Shown here piece after piece: positions 4,808 through 5,517 of a stretch of DNA of 5,517 bases. A model generated the notes under the pieces. That model made no database searches, was not told the origin of the DNA, and saw nothing but the letters and a program-made list of their open reading frames with translations. Every line of letters begins with the position of its first letter. Positions within the stretch are counted from its first letter, which is position 1. Source of the DNA: Selenomonadaceae bacterium UBA3796. GTDB lineage: Bacteria; Bacillota; Negativicutes; Selenomonadales; Selenomonadaceae. The position numbers and the translations under genes were made by a program. Where the stretch lies: contig DFES01000104.1 of NCBI GenBank assembly GCA_002369175.1, positions 1-5,517 on the forward strand. Reading direction: 5' to 3'.

Positions 4808-5517
4808 TGGAAGGGATATATTCCCTCATGGATATTCTGTTGCCCTTTCAATGGGCCGGACATGGATTCATGAAGAACGCTTTTCTCGCCATCCTCCTGG
4901 TGACACCGCTTTTTGGTCTTCTGAGTACCATGGTGGTGTCGAACCGCATGGCTTTTTTCTCGGATTCGTTGGGACACGGCGCTTTTACAGGGATTGCGCT
5001 GGGCGTTCTTTTGGGGATTTTTTCGCCTATGGTCTCCCTGGTGTTTTTTTCCGTGGTCTTTGCTCTGCTGATTACCTATATCAAAAGCAAGAGCAGAGCA
5101 TCCTCGGATACGATCATCGGAGTCTTTTCCTCAACAGCCATCGCTCTTGGACTCATGCTCATGTCTCATGGCGGAAGCTTCAACAAGTTCTCTTCCTATC
5201 TCATCGGAGATCTCCTGAGCATCCTGCCGGAGGAACTTGCTGCCCTTGGGATTGTTTTTTTGCTGGTATTTGCCGCATGGGTGCTTCTTTTCAACCGGCT
5301 TCTGGTTCTTTCCGTCAATGCGCCGCTTGCCCGCAGCCGCGGCATTTCCGCTTTTTGGGTGGAAAGTGCCTTTGCGGCAATTCTTGCCGTCATTGTCGCC
5401 ATCAGCATCCAGTGGGTGGGCATCCTCATCATCAACTCTCTTTTGGTATTGCCGGCGGCAGGAGCCAGAAATGTCACCAATGACGTGAAGCGCTATCATC
5501 TTGTCTCTGTGCTCATC
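4807..5517 (+). CDS. Metal ABC importer, ABC-3 family permease (ZnuB-like), 3' end outside window
   Basis: The frame stays open from ATG 4807 to the last base, giving 237 residues of a polytopic membrane protein with no stop reached. Family motifs are evident: FSDSLGHGAFTGIALG (51-66), SSDTIIGVFSSTAIALG (99-115), SYLIGDLLSI (130-139) and the late helix VGILIINSLLVLPAAGARN (204-222). At least six hydrophobic segments are visible, near residues 24-44, 54-70, 73-92, 104-119, 146-168 and 184-215. ABC-3 permeases are usually about 260-290 residues, so roughly 30-50 residues are missing. AAGGGGGG (4791-4798), inside the ATPase gene, is a strong ribosome binding site eight bases upstream. With the ATPase it forms an importer that still needs an extracytoplasmic metal-binding protein, which is not in the window. 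Confidence 0.92.
   Translation, partial: MEGIYSLMDILLPFQWAGHGFMKNAFLAILLVTPLFGLLSTMVVSNRMAFFSDSLGHGAFTGIALGVLLGIFSPMVSLVFFSVVFALLITYIKSKSRASSDTIIGVFSSTAIALGLMLMSHGGSFNKFSSYLIGDLLSILPEELAALGIVFLLVFAAWVLLFNRLLVLSVNAPLARSRGISAFWVESAFAAILAVIVAISIQWVGILIINSLLVLPAAGARNVTNDVKRYHLVSVLI

Noticed and set aside
4740..5483. Plus-strand 247-codon frame overlapping the end of the metal ATPase and the permease
   Set aside because: It reads the permease gene out of frame; the frame from 4807 gives canonical ABC-3 permease motifs and stays open to the window end.

Overview
The window is a bacterial chromosomal segment of moderate GC content. Gene starts are densely packed, Shine-Dalgarno sequences are strong, one gene starts with TTG, and there is a SigH-type sigma factor. 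Together these point to a low-to-mid-GC Gram-positive lineage (Bacillota). The protein style and base composition would suit the Negativicutes (Selenomonas-like), but that placement is inference and was not tested by any search.

Layout from left to right. Positions 21-184 form a long imperfect inverted repeat with a perfect internal hairpin. It ends three bases before the ribosome binding site of a sigma factor gene of the SigH type (203-925). After a strong hairpin (938-968) comes a tightly coupled two-gene ABC-2 exporter: ATPase at 999-1871 and six-helix permease at 1871-2608, with TGATG stop/start overlap. Converging on it from the minus strand is an overlapping pair encoding a MNT-type nucleotidyltransferase and a HEPN protein of the HI0074 family (3319 down to 2644). 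This is a MntA/HepT, type VII toxin-antitoxin-like module. Sampled stretches of it have lower GC than the neighbouring genes, and it has its own promoter with a palindrome over the -10 element. A 271-base intergenic stretch follows. Then come a small bacterial PH-domain protein (3591-3971), a metal-type ABC ATPase starting at TTG (4016-4807), and the start of its ABC-3 family membrane permease (4807 to the window end, incomplete).

How the genes work together. The two ABC systems are independent: the first is an exporter of unknown substrate, and the second is a ZnuBC/MntBC-like metal importer whose substrate-binding lipoprotein is not in the window. The MntA/HepT pair is a self-contained unit in which the nucleotidyltransferase is expected to modify and silence the HEPN protein. 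No CRISPR array, tRNA, rRNA or transposase gene was seen.

No clearly new multi-gene system is evident. The parts most worth a second look are the structured element in front of sigH, the palindrome-controlled MntA/HepT module, the imperfectly paired intergenic stretch at 3380-3504, and the short cysteine-containing N-terminal extension of the metal transporter ATPase.
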